The notes below the pieces were generated by a model. The model did no database searches. It was not told the origin of the DNA and saw nothing but the letters and a program-made list of their open reading frames with translations. Made by a program: the position numbers and the translations under genes. From contig NZ_CP040751.1 in assembly GCF_008001235.1 (NCBI RefSeq), positions 851,001-915,000 of the forward strand: a stretch of 64,000 nucleotides of DNA. Direction: 5' to 3'. Source of the DNA: Salidesulfovibrio onnuriiensis. GTDB lineage: Bacteria; Desulfobacterota; Desulfovibrionia; Desulfovibrionales; Desulfovibrionaceae. Positions 8,961 through 17,468 of the stretch are shown here, piece after piece; the first letter of the stretch is position 1, and every line of letters begins with the position of its first letter.

Positions 8961-9833
8961 GTGCCCGAAGCGCCCTCCATCGCCTGGAACGGCATCAGCC
9001 TGGATGCGCCTCCTGAGTGGGAACCCTCCATTCTGGAGCGCGATTTCATGCGTCTGGAACAGGATGGACGGCCCGTTGCCGAGCTCAAGTGGCGCAGGGT
9101 GCAGGGACGTTTTTCGGCCCGAAAGCACATCCGGAAGCTGGATCGCGCCTTCGGGAGGGCGGACATCCGTGAGGCCTCGCCGGGACCGGCGTGGATAGAG
9201 GCGGCCGAGTCGCTGCGCGCCTCGGGCCTTGGCGTCACCCTGCTGGAGTGGGAAGACTCCGTGGGCGCGGTGCTGCACAGCCCGGCCACGGGGCTTGCCG
9301 TCCTGGCACAATTCCCGAGGCCGGTGGCGGGCGCGCCTGTGCTGGCCTCCCTGCGCGACCATTGGGGAGGCGCGACCATGCCCTGGCGGCTGTTCGGCAT
9401 CCGGGCCCGGGTTCCCTCGGACTTTCTCCTGGACACCTTTCGTTTTCATCCCGGGCGCTACGGGCTCGAGTTCCGGAGGCCCAAGCGGTCTGTCTCCGTG
9501 GATGCCCGGCCCGGGGATTTCCGGCGCGGTCCGGGCGCAAGCCTGGTTCTGGAGCGCCATGCCCCGGCAGACGCCATGCTTGCGAAACAGGGATTCGAGA
9601 CATGGATTGAGGAAAATTATCGAAAAGTGATCGTGGGTACAGAAACAAAAGATACCAACATGATATACTGGAAAGGCATCCAAAAGCGTTTTTTGCGTTT
9701 CTCCCTTCGGCACCAGGGGCGCGTCTGGCGGGATCCTGCGGCCAACGCGGTCTTTGCCGTGTATGCGCATGGTGAGCAGGATATTGCCGAGGCGACCTTC
9801 AACCAGATCTGCAACGACTATGGCGCTGTTTAG
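8961..9833 (+). CDS. Conserved-looking hypothetical protein
   Basis: A 290-residue, Arg- and Trp-rich soluble protein without signal peptide or membrane helix. It begins with GTG two bases after the preceding stop, so it is probably translated by coupling. No catalytic motif is recognisable. Its 3' end overlaps the following PqqD-domain gene by 14 bp, which argues that it works with that protein. Function unknown. Confidence 0.75.
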   Translation: MPEAPSIAWNGISLDAPPEWEPSILERDFMRLEQDGRPVAELKWRRVQGRFSARKHIRKLDRAFGRADIREASPGPAWIEAAESLRASGLGVTLLEWEDSVGAVLHSPATGLAVLAQFPRPVAGAPVLASLRDHWGGATMPWRLFGIRARVPSDFLLDTFRFHPGRYGLEFRRPKRSVSVDARPGDFRRGPGASLVLERHAPADAMLAKQGFETWIEENYRKVIVGTETKDTNMIYWKGIQKRFLRFSLRHQGRVWRDPAANAVFAVYAHGEQDIAEATFNQICNDYGAV

Positions 9834-10200
9834 GAAAAAGATCGTTCCGGCCACGACCCGGCAGGAGTCCCTGGATATGGTTCCGCTCCGCAACCTGGAG
9901 GCCGAGGCCCGGGTGCAGGACAACGGGCTGGTGCTCATTCGCTACGAGGTGGCCGTGAAGCCGTGGTTCGGCAGGGTTGCCTCCAGGGTGGGTCTGTGGG
10001 ACGGTCGTCCCATGCAGAAGCAGCTGGAGCTGGACGAGATAGGGTCCTTTGTCTGGGGACTTTTCGACGAAAGACGCACCGTGCGCGAGATCGTGGAGGT
10101 CTTCATGGACCGCTACAAGGTGCAGCGCCGCGAGGCCGTGCTCTCGGTCACGGAATTCATCCGCATGCTGGGGCAACGCGGATTGGTGGGCCTTCGGTAA
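9820..10200 (+). CDS. PqqD-domain protein
   Basis: A 126-residue protein. Residues about 55-120 match the PqqD fold: L-D-E-I-G-S-F-V-W, then R-T-V-R-E-I-V, then a terminal helix ending in R-G-L-V-G-L. PqqD domains normally bind a precursor peptide and present it to a radical SAM enzyme (RiPP recognition element). Here no radical SAM or peptide gene is adjacent, so the domain may have another binding role with the upstream 290-residue protein, whose gene it overlaps. The ATG at 9820 is chosen because it starts the conserved protein; an upstream extension lies wholly inside the previous gene. Confidence 0.8.
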   Translation: MALFRKKIVPATTRQESLDMVPLRNLEAEARVQDNGLVLIRYEVAVKPWFGRVASRVGLWDGRPMQKQLELDEIGSFVWGLFDERRTVREIVEVFMDRYKVQRREAVLSVTEFIRMLGQRGLVGLR

Positions 10201-10203
10201 AGC

Positions 10204-10236
10204 AAAGGGCGGAAAGGATTTCTCCTTCCCGCCCTT
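10204..10236. terminator. Hairpin between PqqD-domain gene and dapF
   Basis: AAGGGCGG pairs with CCGCCCTT around an inner AGGA/TCCT extension. It lies between two convergent genes and can serve both strands, though neither side has a long T-run. Confidence 0.6.
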
Positions 10237-10256
10237 GTAAGTGATTTTGGTTGGGG

Positions 10257-11117
10257 CTAGCGCAGCTTGAGCCCCAGCGCGTCCAGATACAGTTCCCCGC
10301 TGAAGGTCATTTCGGCCGCGCCCTGCAAAAAGACATTGCCGCCCTCCAGGGAGATGGTCAGCACCTCGCCGCCGGTGGTGGTCAGGGCTGCGGTTGCATC
10401 GGTCAGGCCCAGCGTGCTGGCCAGCAGCTGCGTGGCGGCCGCACCCGTGCCGCAGGCATAGGTCTCGTTTTCCACGCCGCGTTCGTAGGTGCGCAGCAGC
10501 ATGGTCTCCCGGTCCTTCACCTGGGCGAAGTTCACGTTGGTCCCGGCCGGGGCGAAGCGTTCATGGTAGCGGATGGCCGCACCCAGCTTCTGCACGTCTG
10601 TTTTTTCCACGTCATCCACGAAGACCACCGCATGGGGCACGCCCGTATCCGCGAAGTGAACGGTCATGTCGGTTCCGTCCATATTGAGGGCAATGTTCGT
10701 TTCGGTGCCCTTGGGCGGTGTCAGCTGCACCTTGACCTGGCCGCGCTGCGGGCCTTCGGTGATGACCCGGGCCTTGATGGGGCCCGCGTCCGTGCCGAAG
10801 GTGTGCTCGGCCGGGGCAATGTCCAGGGCATAGGCCAGCCGTCCGGCGCAGCGCGAGGCGTTGCCGCACATCTCGGCGCGGCTTCCGTCGCTGTTGTAGA
10901 AGTGCCAGATGTAGTCCAGGCTCGAATCCTCGGGGGCATGGTCGATGAAGAACAGGCCGTCCGCATAGACGCCGAAGGCGCGGGCGCAGATCTTTTCGGC
11001 CCATTGGGGCATGACCGCCTTGGCCACGCCCAGCTCGCGGTTGTCGATGACCACGAAATCGTTGCCGCAGCCCTGCATCTTGTAGAAAGGCACGCTGGTG
11101 CCGAACATTTCGCTCAT
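10257..11117 (-). CDS. dapF: Diaminopimelate epimerase
   Basis: DapF converts LL-diaminopimelate to meso-diaminopimelate for lysine and peptidoglycan synthesis in the cytoplasm. The 286-residue product has the two catalytic cysteines in their family contexts: C84 in M-C-G-N-A-S-R-C and C222 in A-C-G-T-G-A. The N-terminal F-x-K-M-Q-G-C-G-N-D-F motif is intact. The start is placed at 11117; a second ATG three codons later (11108) is equally possible because neither has a strong ribosome site. The gene is downstream of fabD on the same strand but separated from it by a strong terminator. Confidence 0.95.
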   Translation of the reverse strand: MSEMFGTSVPFYKMQGCGNDFVVIDNRELGVAKAVMPQWAEKICARAFGVYADGLFFIDHAPEDSSLDYIWHFYNSDGSRAEMCGNASRCAGRLAYALDIAPAEHTFGTDAGPIKARVITEGPQRGQVKVQLTPPKGTETNIALNMDGTDMTVHFADTGVPHAVVFVDDVEKTDVQKLGAAIRYHERFAPAGTNVNFAQVKDRETMLLRTYERGVENETYACGTGAAATQLLASTLGLTDATAALTTTGGEVLTISLEGGNVFLQGAAEMTFSGELYLDALGLKLR

Positions 11118-11318
11118 GGTGCTTGTCTCGCTGAAAGTCTTTCCGGATGGTGTGCAGGATAAACGATAATGGGTTTCAAACCATGGGGCAACCAGAAAAA
11201 ACGAGATCATGCCTCCGGCGGCCCAGGGGGATAATCCCCTTGGAGAACCCTGGCTTTTGGTACTCGGTAGAATCGGGCCAAAGCGGTTCAATTATCCAGA
11301 CATGTGCCGGGTAAGGAA

Positions 11319-11358
11319 AAGGCAGCCCCGGGCATGATTCCATGCCCGGGGCTGCCTT
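11319..11358 (-). terminator. Strong terminator of fabD
   Basis: An 18-bp perfect stem with a 4-nt loop, immediately downstream of fabD. On the minus strand it is followed by TTTTCC. The stem is GC-rich in its centre (GCCCCGGGC). Confidence 0.85.
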
Positions 11359-11398
11359 CTTTGAATCAACTAAAAAGCGCCGCTGTCAGCCGTTCTGA

Positions 11399-12316
11399 CT
11401 ACAGGGCTTCGAGGTTGGCGATGTTGTTGCCTTCCCAGGCTTCGTCCCTGCCCTTGAAGTTGGGGCCGAGCATCTTGAACAGCACGCCCTTGGGGCCGAC
11501 TTCGGTAAACGAGCGCACGCCCTCGTCCCACATGTTGGCCATGGTCTGGATCCAGAGCACGGACGAGGTCATCTGGCGCTTCATGAGTTCCCGGATGGCG
11601 GACGGATCGTGCTCGGGCTGGGCCGTTGCATTGAAGTAGACCGGGAAGGCCGGGGCGTTCCAGTCCAGCGTTTCCAGGAACGCGGCGAATTCGTCGGCGG
11701 CCTCCTGGATGAGCGGGGAATGGAATGCGCCGGACACGGCCAGCGGGATCAGACGGCCCTTGAGCTCCTTGGCCAGGGGGGCGGCGGCTTCCAGAGCTTC
11801 CTTTTCGCCGGAAATGACGAACTGGGCCGGTGTGTTGTAGTTGGCCACGCGCAGTTCCTTGCCGGATTCGCGGGCGGCCTTGTCCACGATCTCCACCACG
11901 GCGTCCTGCTTCATCTTGAGCACTGCGGCCATGCCGTGGCCTTCCCTGCCCGCCTCGGACATGAGGCGTCCGCGCAGGGTCACCGCCTTGACGGCATCCT
12001 TGACGGAAAGCACGCCGGAAGCGGCCAGGGAGGCGAATTCGCCCAGGCTGTGCCCGGCGGTGGCCGCCGGGGAAAATTTGGAGGCGCAGGCCTGCCACAG
12101 GGTCAGGTTGACCACGGTGAGGGCGGGCTGCAGGGCGCGGGTGTTGGCCATGTCGGCTTCCTCGCCGTCCCAATAGATCTCGCGCAGGGGCAGGCCGGAT
12201 TCGGCCTCGGCGAATTTCCAGAGTTCGAGGGCATCGGCGTTCTGTTCGGCCACGTCCCGGCCCATGCCCTTTTCCTGGGATCCCTGGCCGGGGAAGAGGA
12301 TGGCGGTCTTGGTCAT
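11399..12316 (-). CDS. fabD: Malonyl-CoA:ACP transacylase
   Basis: FabD moves malonyl from CoA to acyl carrier protein to start type-II fatty acid synthesis. The 305-residue protein has the N-terminal F-P-G-Q-G-S-Q motif, the nucleophile S90 in G-H-S-L-G-E and catalytic H199 in G-A-F-H-S. It stands between a TPR protein gene and dapF, each separated by a hairpin, so it is probably monocistronic. The start at 12316 follows AAGGAGATA. It is not next to the other fab genes as it is in enterobacteria. Confidence 0.95.
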   Translation of the reverse strand: MTKTAILFPGQGSQEKGMGRDVAEQNADALELWKFAEAESGLPLREIYWDGEEADMANTRALQPALTVVNLTLWQACASKFSPAATAGHSLGEFASLAASGVLSVKDAVKAVTLRGRLMSEAGREGHGMAAVLKMKQDAVVEIVDKAARESGKELRVANYNTPAQFVISGEKEALEAAAPLAKELKGRLIPLAVSGAFHSPLIQEAADEFAAFLETLDWNAPAFPVYFNATAQPEHDPSAIRELMKRQMTSSVLWIQTMANMWDEGVRSFTEVGPKGVLFKMLGPNFKGRDEAWEGNNIANLEAL

Positions 12317-12392
12317 TATCTGTATCTCCTTATTGTACTGGCTTTGCTGATTGGGCGGGAAAATATGCGTTAAATGCGATTCTGTAAAGGGG

Positions 12393-12437
12393 AGGGCCGG
12401 AAAGCAAACGCCCGTTTAAACGCTGCTTTCCGGCCCT
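12393..12437 (-). terminator. Terminator of the TPR gene
   Basis: AGGGCCGGAAAGCA pairs perfectly with TGCTTTCCGGCCCT (14 bp) around a 17-nt loop. It lies 24 bp past the TPR gene stop and is followed on the minus strand by CCCCTTT, a weak U-run. Confidence 0.7.
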
Positions 12438-12460
12438 TTCTGTCGTGTGTGCCGTTTTGG

Positions 12461-13063
12461 TTACTTTGCCTCCGCCTCCCGGATGACTTCGTCCAGGGAG
12501 CGGCCGTCAGGCGCTGTGGCGGCCGGGTCCATGGCCAGGATGGCCCGCCAGACAGCCAGTGCCTCCTCCTTTTTGTCGAGGTCGTGCAGCAGGACGATGC
12601 CCTTGTTGAATCGGGCGACCGTGAGTTTCGGGTCCAGGGCGGTAGCCTGGTCAAAGGCTTCCACTGCCTTTTCGAACCGTCCGGTCCGGCGGTACATGAC
12701 GCCCAGGTCGGACCAGACGCCCGGGTGATTCGGGCCCAGCGCCAGGGATTTTTCGTAGGCCTCCACGGCGCGGGAGGGCATGTCGTGGTCAAAGTAGTAG
12801 TTGCCGAGGGCTGACCATGCGTGTGGGTCGTCGGGATGGCTTGTCGCTGCCGCTTCCAGGGTCGCCAATTCCGGGGCCGTCTGGGGGCTTCCGGCGGGCA
12901 TGCCTGTGCTCACGGCGTGTTGCCTTTGTTCGAACATGAGGCTGGTGACCACATTGCCGATGAACGCACCGGCCATGAGCGCCAGGATCATCAGCATGAT
13001 GCAGGTTGATCTGCGCACGTGGTGCCGTTTGAATTCGTCGAATTCCCTTTCATGAACTCCCAT
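12461..13063 (-). CDS. Membrane-anchored TPR protein
   Basis: A 200-residue protein with a short basic N-terminus, one membrane helix (about residues 20-42) and about three tetratricopeptide repeats (about 80-185), of the cytochrome c biogenesis/NrfG-like anchored TPR kind. Repeat signatures such as A-W-S-A-L-G-N-Y-Y-F and V-W-S-D-L-G-V-M-Y-R are visible. It is likely a protein-protein scaffold at the inner membrane, with partners unknown. No ccm or nrf genes are nearby, so a cytochrome role is not supported by context. Confidence 0.8.
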   Translation of the reverse strand: MGVHEREFDEFKRHHVRRSTCIMLMILALMAGAFIGNVVTSLMFEQRQHAVSTGMPAGSPQTAPELATLEAAATSHPDDPHAWSALGNYYFDHDMPSRAVEAYEKSLALGPNHPGVWSDLGVMYRRTGRFEKAVEAFDQATALDPKLTVARFNKGIVLLHDLDKKEEALAVWRAILAMDPAATAPDGRSLDEVIREAEAK

Positions 13064-13274
13064 GATCGCTCCAGTTATCTATTCTATTTTGGTGTGAAAT
13101 TAATTTCATCACAGCTTTTCCCGGATGGCAAGGACATGTCTTCGCAATGGTTTATGGAGCCCGTATGGCATTGTTTGTCAAGCGTCCGTTTTATCCCTGC
13201 GGTGTCCTTTCCCCTCCCCGTCTTATCCGGGCCGGAAAACCGGGGTTAGGCTTCCTTCAAAAAGTGGAGGAATC

Positions 13275-14696
13275 ATGTCTCATACCGGATTCAGGGAAGA
13301 GGGCGGCTGCGGCCCCTATTGCTGCGAGGTCAGGCGCGACGACCAGGGACGCATCGTTGCCAGGCGCGAGCATGTGGACGGCATGTGCCGTGAATACGAA
13401 TACATCTACGACGAAGCGGGCAGGCTTTACAATGTCCGGCGCGACGGCGTGGGCGTGGAGCAGTATCTTTATGACCGGCAGGGCCGCCGCAGGAGCGATT
13501 TCAACTCCCTGCGCGAAGGCCTTTCCCGGGGTTTCTTCTATTCGGACGATGACCGGCTGCTGCGCGCGGGCGACATGCATTACCATCATGACGGCCTGGG
13601 CTTCCGGTTTGCCAGAAGCGCGGAGAACTGGACTTGGCGCTACTGGTACAGCCCGGATTACCGGCTGGTGCGCGTGAATCTGCCCGAGGGCGGATGCGTG
13701 GAATACAGTCATGACGAGGACGGCCAGCGCATCCTCAAGACCGTGAACGGCAGGCAGGACGAACGCTACCAGTGGCACGACAAGACCACCCTGGCGGCCT
13801 ACCATGACGGCATGTCCTGGTCCGAATTCGAGTACGGCCGGGAACGCATGCCCCACGCCATGTACCGGGGCGGCAAGCGCTATTCCCTGCATTACGACCA
13901 GGTGGGCACCCTGCGTGTCGTAGCCGACGCCATGGGCAACGTGATCAAGCGCATGGAATACGATTCCTTCGGCAACATCCTGGAGGACACCAACCCGTCC
14001 TTCAAGATGCCGTTCGGGTTCGCGGGCGGCCTGCACGACCGCGACACCGGACTGGTGCGCTTCGGCTGGCGCGATTACGACCCGGACACGGGCCGCTGGA
14101 CCGCCAAGGACCCCATCGGCTATGCGGGCGGCGACAGCGATTTGTACGGCTATTGCCTGGACGATCCGATTAATGGTTATGACCCGATGGGGCTTTTTAA
14201 TTTTGGAGAGTTTGCTTCTTCGTTGTTTGGAAACGGGAATAGTTCTTCTGTAACGCCTTACGACATCGGCAGTCCCGGTGGAGCGATTTCCGAATGGAAG
14301 GATGCTGTGAACCCGGCTGGGCAGTGGACACCTCAAGGGGTTGAGGTCGCCGCAAACGGCAGGAACAGGGAAAAGATCATAGATGGGATGATTCCTCCTT
14401 TGCTTCATAAAAAAGGGCACCCGAGTAGAGATTGGGCTGATGGGGTACTGAAGGAGGAATTGGGGCACTTGGGGAAAAATATGCTTGGCCTGGGGGCTCC
14501 TCCCATTGTTGGCGGTTTTCAAGAAATGGGGAAAGAGGGATCATTTAAAGATTATTGCAAAGGTTATCTTAAAGGAACATTCCCCTACGTTGATCCTGAT
14601 TCTGTGAATACTGTTCTTTATGAATTGACAGATGGTCGGGTGGAAAGGATGAAACCTCATATGAGAAGATATTCATATAAACCGAAGGGGCAATAA
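13275..14696 (+). CDS. Short RHS-repeat protein with variable C-terminal tip
   Basis: A 473-residue RHS/YD-repeat protein. Residues 1-290 contain YD-type repeats, and about 245-305 is the RHS core with the usual closing motif D-P-I-G-Y-A-G-G then Y-G-Y-C-x-x-D-P-I-N then D-P-M-G-L. After this junction the remaining 170 residues have no family that I recognise, and base composition drops sharply in GC from about 14185. That is the hallmark of polymorphic-toxin tips exchanged by recombination. There is no signal peptide, VgrG or PAAR domain in the chain. The ATG at 13275 has GTGGAGG upstream. No immunity-like gene follows; the next gene is convergent. Confidence 0.85.
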   Translation: MSHTGFREEGGCGPYCCEVRRDDQGRIVARREHVDGMCREYEYIYDEAGRLYNVRRDGVGVEQYLYDRQGRRRSDFNSLREGLSRGFFYSDDDRLLRAGDMHYHHDGLGFRFARSAENWTWRYWYSPDYRLVRVNLPEGGCVEYSHDEDGQRILKTVNGRQDERYQWHDKTTLAAYHDGMSWSEFEYGRERMPHAMYRGGKRYSLHYDQVGTLRVVADAMGNVIKRMEYDSFGNILEDTNPSFKMPFGFAGGLHDRDTGLVRFGWRDYDPDTGRWTAKDPIGYAGGDSDLYGYCLDDPINGYDPMGLFNFGEFASSLFGNGNSSSVTPYDIGSPGGAISEWKDAVNPAGQWTPQGVEVAANGRNREKIIDGMIPPLLHKKGHPSRDWADGVLKEELGHLGKNMLGLGAPPIVGGFQEMGKEGSFKDYCKGYLKGTFPYVDPDSVNTVLYELTDGRVERMKPHMRRYSYKPKGQ

Positions 14697-14715
14697 ATCG
14701 CGCCAGCGGCGCGAT
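14697..14715 (+). other. Small hairpin after the RHS stop codon
   Basis: ATCGCGCC pairs with GGCGCGAT around a 3-nt loop, overlapping the base after the stop codon. It lacks a U-run; it may be a partial terminator or an mRNA 3' stabiliser. Confidence 0.4.
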
Positions 14716-14741
14716 CGCTAAGAAATTTTGGAGATGGGGGT

Positions 14742-14779
14742 ACGGGGGAAGAACCTTTTTCAAAAGGTTCTTCCCCCGT
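14742..14779. terminator. Bidirectional terminator between RHS gene and M24 peptidase
   Basis: ACGGGGGAAGAACCTTTT pairs with its complement across a tiny loop. A/T-rich stem bases near the loop and the position between convergent genes support a shared terminator. Confidence 0.75.
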
Positions 14780-14797
14780 CTCATATTCAATGATGCG

Positions 14798-15868
14798 CTA
14801 CAGGACGCGGCAGCCGTCTTCGGTGATGAGCACCTCGTGCTCCCAGCGGATGCCGCCCCAGTCGGGCCAGTACAGGCCTGGCTCCACGGTGATGATCATG
14901 CCCGGCTCCATGACGCCCTTGGCCACCCGCGACATGCGCGGCGGCTCGTGTGTTTCCAGGCCCACGCCGTGCCCCAGGCCGTGGGTGAAGTATTCGGCCA
15001 CGCCCAGCTTGTCGAAGTAGTCCCAGGACGCCTTCCACGGGGCGTAGAGCGAAACGCCGGGCCGCATGATGTCGATGGCGGCCTGCTGCGCACCCTGCAC
15101 CCATTCCAGCACCTGCTGGAACCGCTCGGACGGATTGTCGCCCACCCAGAAGGTGCGGGTCTGGTCCGAGTTGTAGTCGTTGAGGCGGCAGCCTGTGTCG
15201 ATGAGCACCAGCTCGCCCTCGCGCAGCTTGGTTTCGCCGGGGATGGCGTGCGGCAGGGCCGCGTTGGGGCCCACGCCCACGATGGAGGAAAAGGCCATTT
15301 CCTCGGCGCCGTTGTCCTTGAACATTTTTTCGATCTGCCAGGCGATCTCCTTTTCCGTGACGCCGGGAACGAGGTACTGGCGGATTTCGTCCATGATCTT
15401 GTGGTTCAGGGCTATGGAGGCATCCATGCGCCGGATTTCCTCTTCGTCCTTGTGCAGCCGCAGCTCCTCCACGATTCCGCGCTGGCTGGTGAGCTCCACG
15501 AACGGCCTGAGACCCTCGTGGTCGTAGAGGCTGGTGACTTCGGGGTCGAAGCCCAGGGTCGCGACGCCCTTGCCCTTGAGGAATTCGCCCACGGTCTGAT
15601 GCTTCTTGTCGGAGTAGATGACGATGCCGTCCTCGTTCCAGTGGAGCTTGGCGGCGTCCGTGAAGCGGGGGTCCGTGAACAGGTAGTCGTCGCCGTCCGC
15701 AGTGATGACCAGCCAGCCAGAGGATTCGTTGCACTGGCCGTCGTGCAGCTCGAAGCCGCTCAGGTAGTAGCGGTTGGCCGCGTGCGAAACGAGCAGGGCG
15801 GGCAGTTTTTTGTCGGCGAGTTTGCGTTTCAGGTTTTCGCGTCTCTGTTCGAAGATTTTCTGTTCCAT
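14798..15868 (-). CDS. M24 family Xaa-Pro aminopeptidase/dipeptidase
   Basis: A 356-residue cytoplasmic metallopeptidase of the creatinase/prolidase family. It has an N-terminal creatinase-like domain (1-130) and a C-terminal pita-bread domain with the five metal ligands D224, D235, H300, E329 and E343. It removes N-terminal residues before proline or splits Xaa-Pro dipeptides; aminopeptidase versus prolidase cannot be decided from sequence alone. It starts 4 bp after the FAD oxidoreductase stop, so the two are co-transcribed and likely coupled; I see no obvious pathway link. Confidence 0.9.
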   Translation of the reverse strand: MEQKIFEQRRENLKRKLADKKLPALLVSHAANRYYLSGFELHDGQCNESSGWLVITADGDDYLFTDPRFTDAAKLHWNEDGIVIYSDKKHQTVGEFLKGKGVATLGFDPEVTSLYDHEGLRPFVELTSQRGIVEELRLHKDEEEIRRMDASIALNHKIMDEIRQYLVPGVTEKEIAWQIEKMFKDNGAEEMAFSSIVGVGPNAALPHAIPGETKLREGELVLIDTGCRLNDYNSDQTRTFWVGDNPSERFQQVLEWVQGAQQAAIDIMRPGVSLYAPWKASWDYFDKLGVAEYFTHGLGHGVGLETHEPPRMSRVAKGVMEPGMIITVEPGLYWPDWGGIRWEHEVLITEDGCRVL

Positions 15869-15872
15869 GTTT

Positions 15873-17231
15873 CTAGCCCCATGAATAGGTTGTTTCAGGT
15901 TCGCCTGTGATCATGCGCTGGGCCCACTCCACGCCCTGCATGACCGAATGGTCCATGTTGGCCACTTCGTACTTCCAGCCGCCGAATCGGCCTCGGGAAT
16001 AAATCCCCTTATCTTCCAACCGCGGCTGAATGGCTTGAAGGGCACTATCCCTCTTGAGGCAGGGCACGGGATAGCCATAGTCCACGGTGATGTCCCAGGT
16101 AGTGGCCAGGTCGCTCGCGCGGTTCCTGTCCAGCATGGAGGTGTTTACCAGACCCTGTATGGTGCGGTCCATGAGTTCGCCGAGTTTTTCCGGCTTGTGT
16201 TCGGAAAAGGATGTCTCGCACATGAACGCGAGTTGCTCGCCGGGCCGGGCCACGTTGTTGGGCGAGTAGTTGTGGAAATTGGTCACCCGGTAGAAGGGGG
16301 AATCGCTTTCCGGAAAATACATCCAGCAGCGGGAATTTGCCTCGTGGCTGCGGGTGTCGAGCCCCACGCCGGCCACGTACACGCCGTTGCGGGTGAAGTC
16401 CGAGGCCGCGTTGACCATGGCGTCGTCCTTCTGCGCCAGCCACTTCCCGGCCAGCAGGTCCAGGGGCGCGGTGCTGAGCAGGAACTCGTACTCCACCTCC
16501 AGGCCCTGGGCCGTGGTCACGCGCTTCCTGTCCCAGTCCACGGCAACCACATCCTGATTCAGACGGATGGAATCCTCCACCCGGGCGGCCAGCCTGCGGA
16601 AGATTTCTCCCGTGCCCCCGTACAAGGGGAACTTGAAGGTGTTGTTTGGCCCCCAGGCCACGTCGTCTTTTTCCAGGATCAGGTTTTCCAGGACGTTTTT
16701 CAGGTCGATGACGCTGACCCGTTCGCCGATCCAGGAGTACTGCATGCGCTCGGGCGGGGTGGCCCAGACCTTGAAGTTGTAGGGCCGCATGAAGGTCTCG
16801 GCAATGCCGGAGCCGAACACGTAGTCGATCCATTCGCCGAAGTTCTCCGGCTGCTTCGAGGGCCGGTTTTCCGGCAGGAGCCCCTGCACGCATTTCCAGC
16901 GGACGTCCTTGGGCAGGAAGCGGATGTTGTTCTGGAATGGGTAGGGCACCCAGGTGGAGCAGGCCCGGACCCAGGATTCGCGCTCGTGTTCCAGCCGCTC
17001 GTCGCCGAGCAGGCCGTCCATGAGGTCGTCGAAATATTTGTAATGGGAGAAGACCACGTGACCGCCGATGTCCCAGGTGAACCCGGCCTCGTCGCGGAAG
17101 CTGGCGGCAAGGCCGCCCACGTGGCCGTGGCGTTCCAGTACGAGAAAGGATTCCTCGCCCAGCTCCCGGAGCCGGTGGGCCGCGCCGAGGCCCGTGGGTC
17201 CCGCCCCGATGATCAGATATTTCGTTTTCAC
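15873..17231 (-). CDS. FAD-dependent amine oxidase-like protein (protoporphyrinogen oxidase / UDP-galactopyranose mutase-like)
   Basis: A 452-residue NAD(P)/FAD-binding protein. It opens with the Rossmann motif I-I-G-A-G-P-T-G-L-G at residues 7-16 and the second dinucleotide loop G-H-V-G-G-L-A. The overall pattern (G-G-H-V-x-F near 75, Y-G-G-T-G-E near 240) resembles HemG/HemY- and GLF-like proteins often found in polysaccharide clusters. The GTG at 17231 is chosen over an upstream ATG because it has AGGGAGATC at the right distance and begins exactly at the flavin fold. It is divergent from pstS and co-transcribed with the M24 peptidase gene. The substrate is unknown. Confidence 0.85.
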   Translation of the reverse strand: MKTKYLIIGAGPTGLGAAHRLRELGEESFLVLERHGHVGGLAASFRDEAGFTWDIGGHVVFSHYKYFDDLMDGLLGDERLEHERESWVRACSTWVPYPFQNNIRFLPKDVRWKCVQGLLPENRPSKQPENFGEWIDYVFGSGIAETFMRPYNFKVWATPPERMQYSWIGERVSVIDLKNVLENLILEKDDVAWGPNNTFKFPLYGGTGEIFRRLAARVEDSIRLNQDVVAVDWDRKRVTTAQGLEVEYEFLLSTAPLDLLAGKWLAQKDDAMVNAASDFTRNGVYVAGVGLDTRSHEANSRCWMYFPESDSPFYRVTNFHNYSPNNVARPGEQLAFMCETSFSEHKPEKLGELMDRTIQGLVNTSMLDRNRASDLATTWDITVDYGYPVPCLKRDSALQAIQPRLEDKGIYSRGRFGGWKYEVANMDHSVMQGVEWAQRMITGEPETTYSWG

Positions 17232-17369
17232 GCCGATCTCCCTGAGTAATGAGGTTGCTCGCAGAAAGGACATCCGGTTGTTTCAATTCAGGATCTCAGC
17301 GGCATATTGAGGGCAATCGCGGCCTTCTGTCAAACAGGATGGCGCACAGTGTCACTGGACTTTCGTCTT

Positions 17370-17389
17370 GGCGTAACGGCTTTGTAACA
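17370..17389 (+). promoter_or_regulatory. Pho-box-like direct repeat upstream of pstS
   Basis: Two GTAAC elements (17373-17377 and 17384-17388) are spaced by exactly 11 bp, the repeat period of PhoB-binding half-sites. They lie about 80 bp before pstS. PhoB control of pst genes is established; its action here is inferred. Confidence 0.5.
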
Positions 17390-17468
17390 CAGTGCTGATA
17401 GCTATGCTCGTGCAGGCCGAAGTGGCCGCAAGACAAAAACCAAACACGTTTTCGGAGGAAGGAAATCC

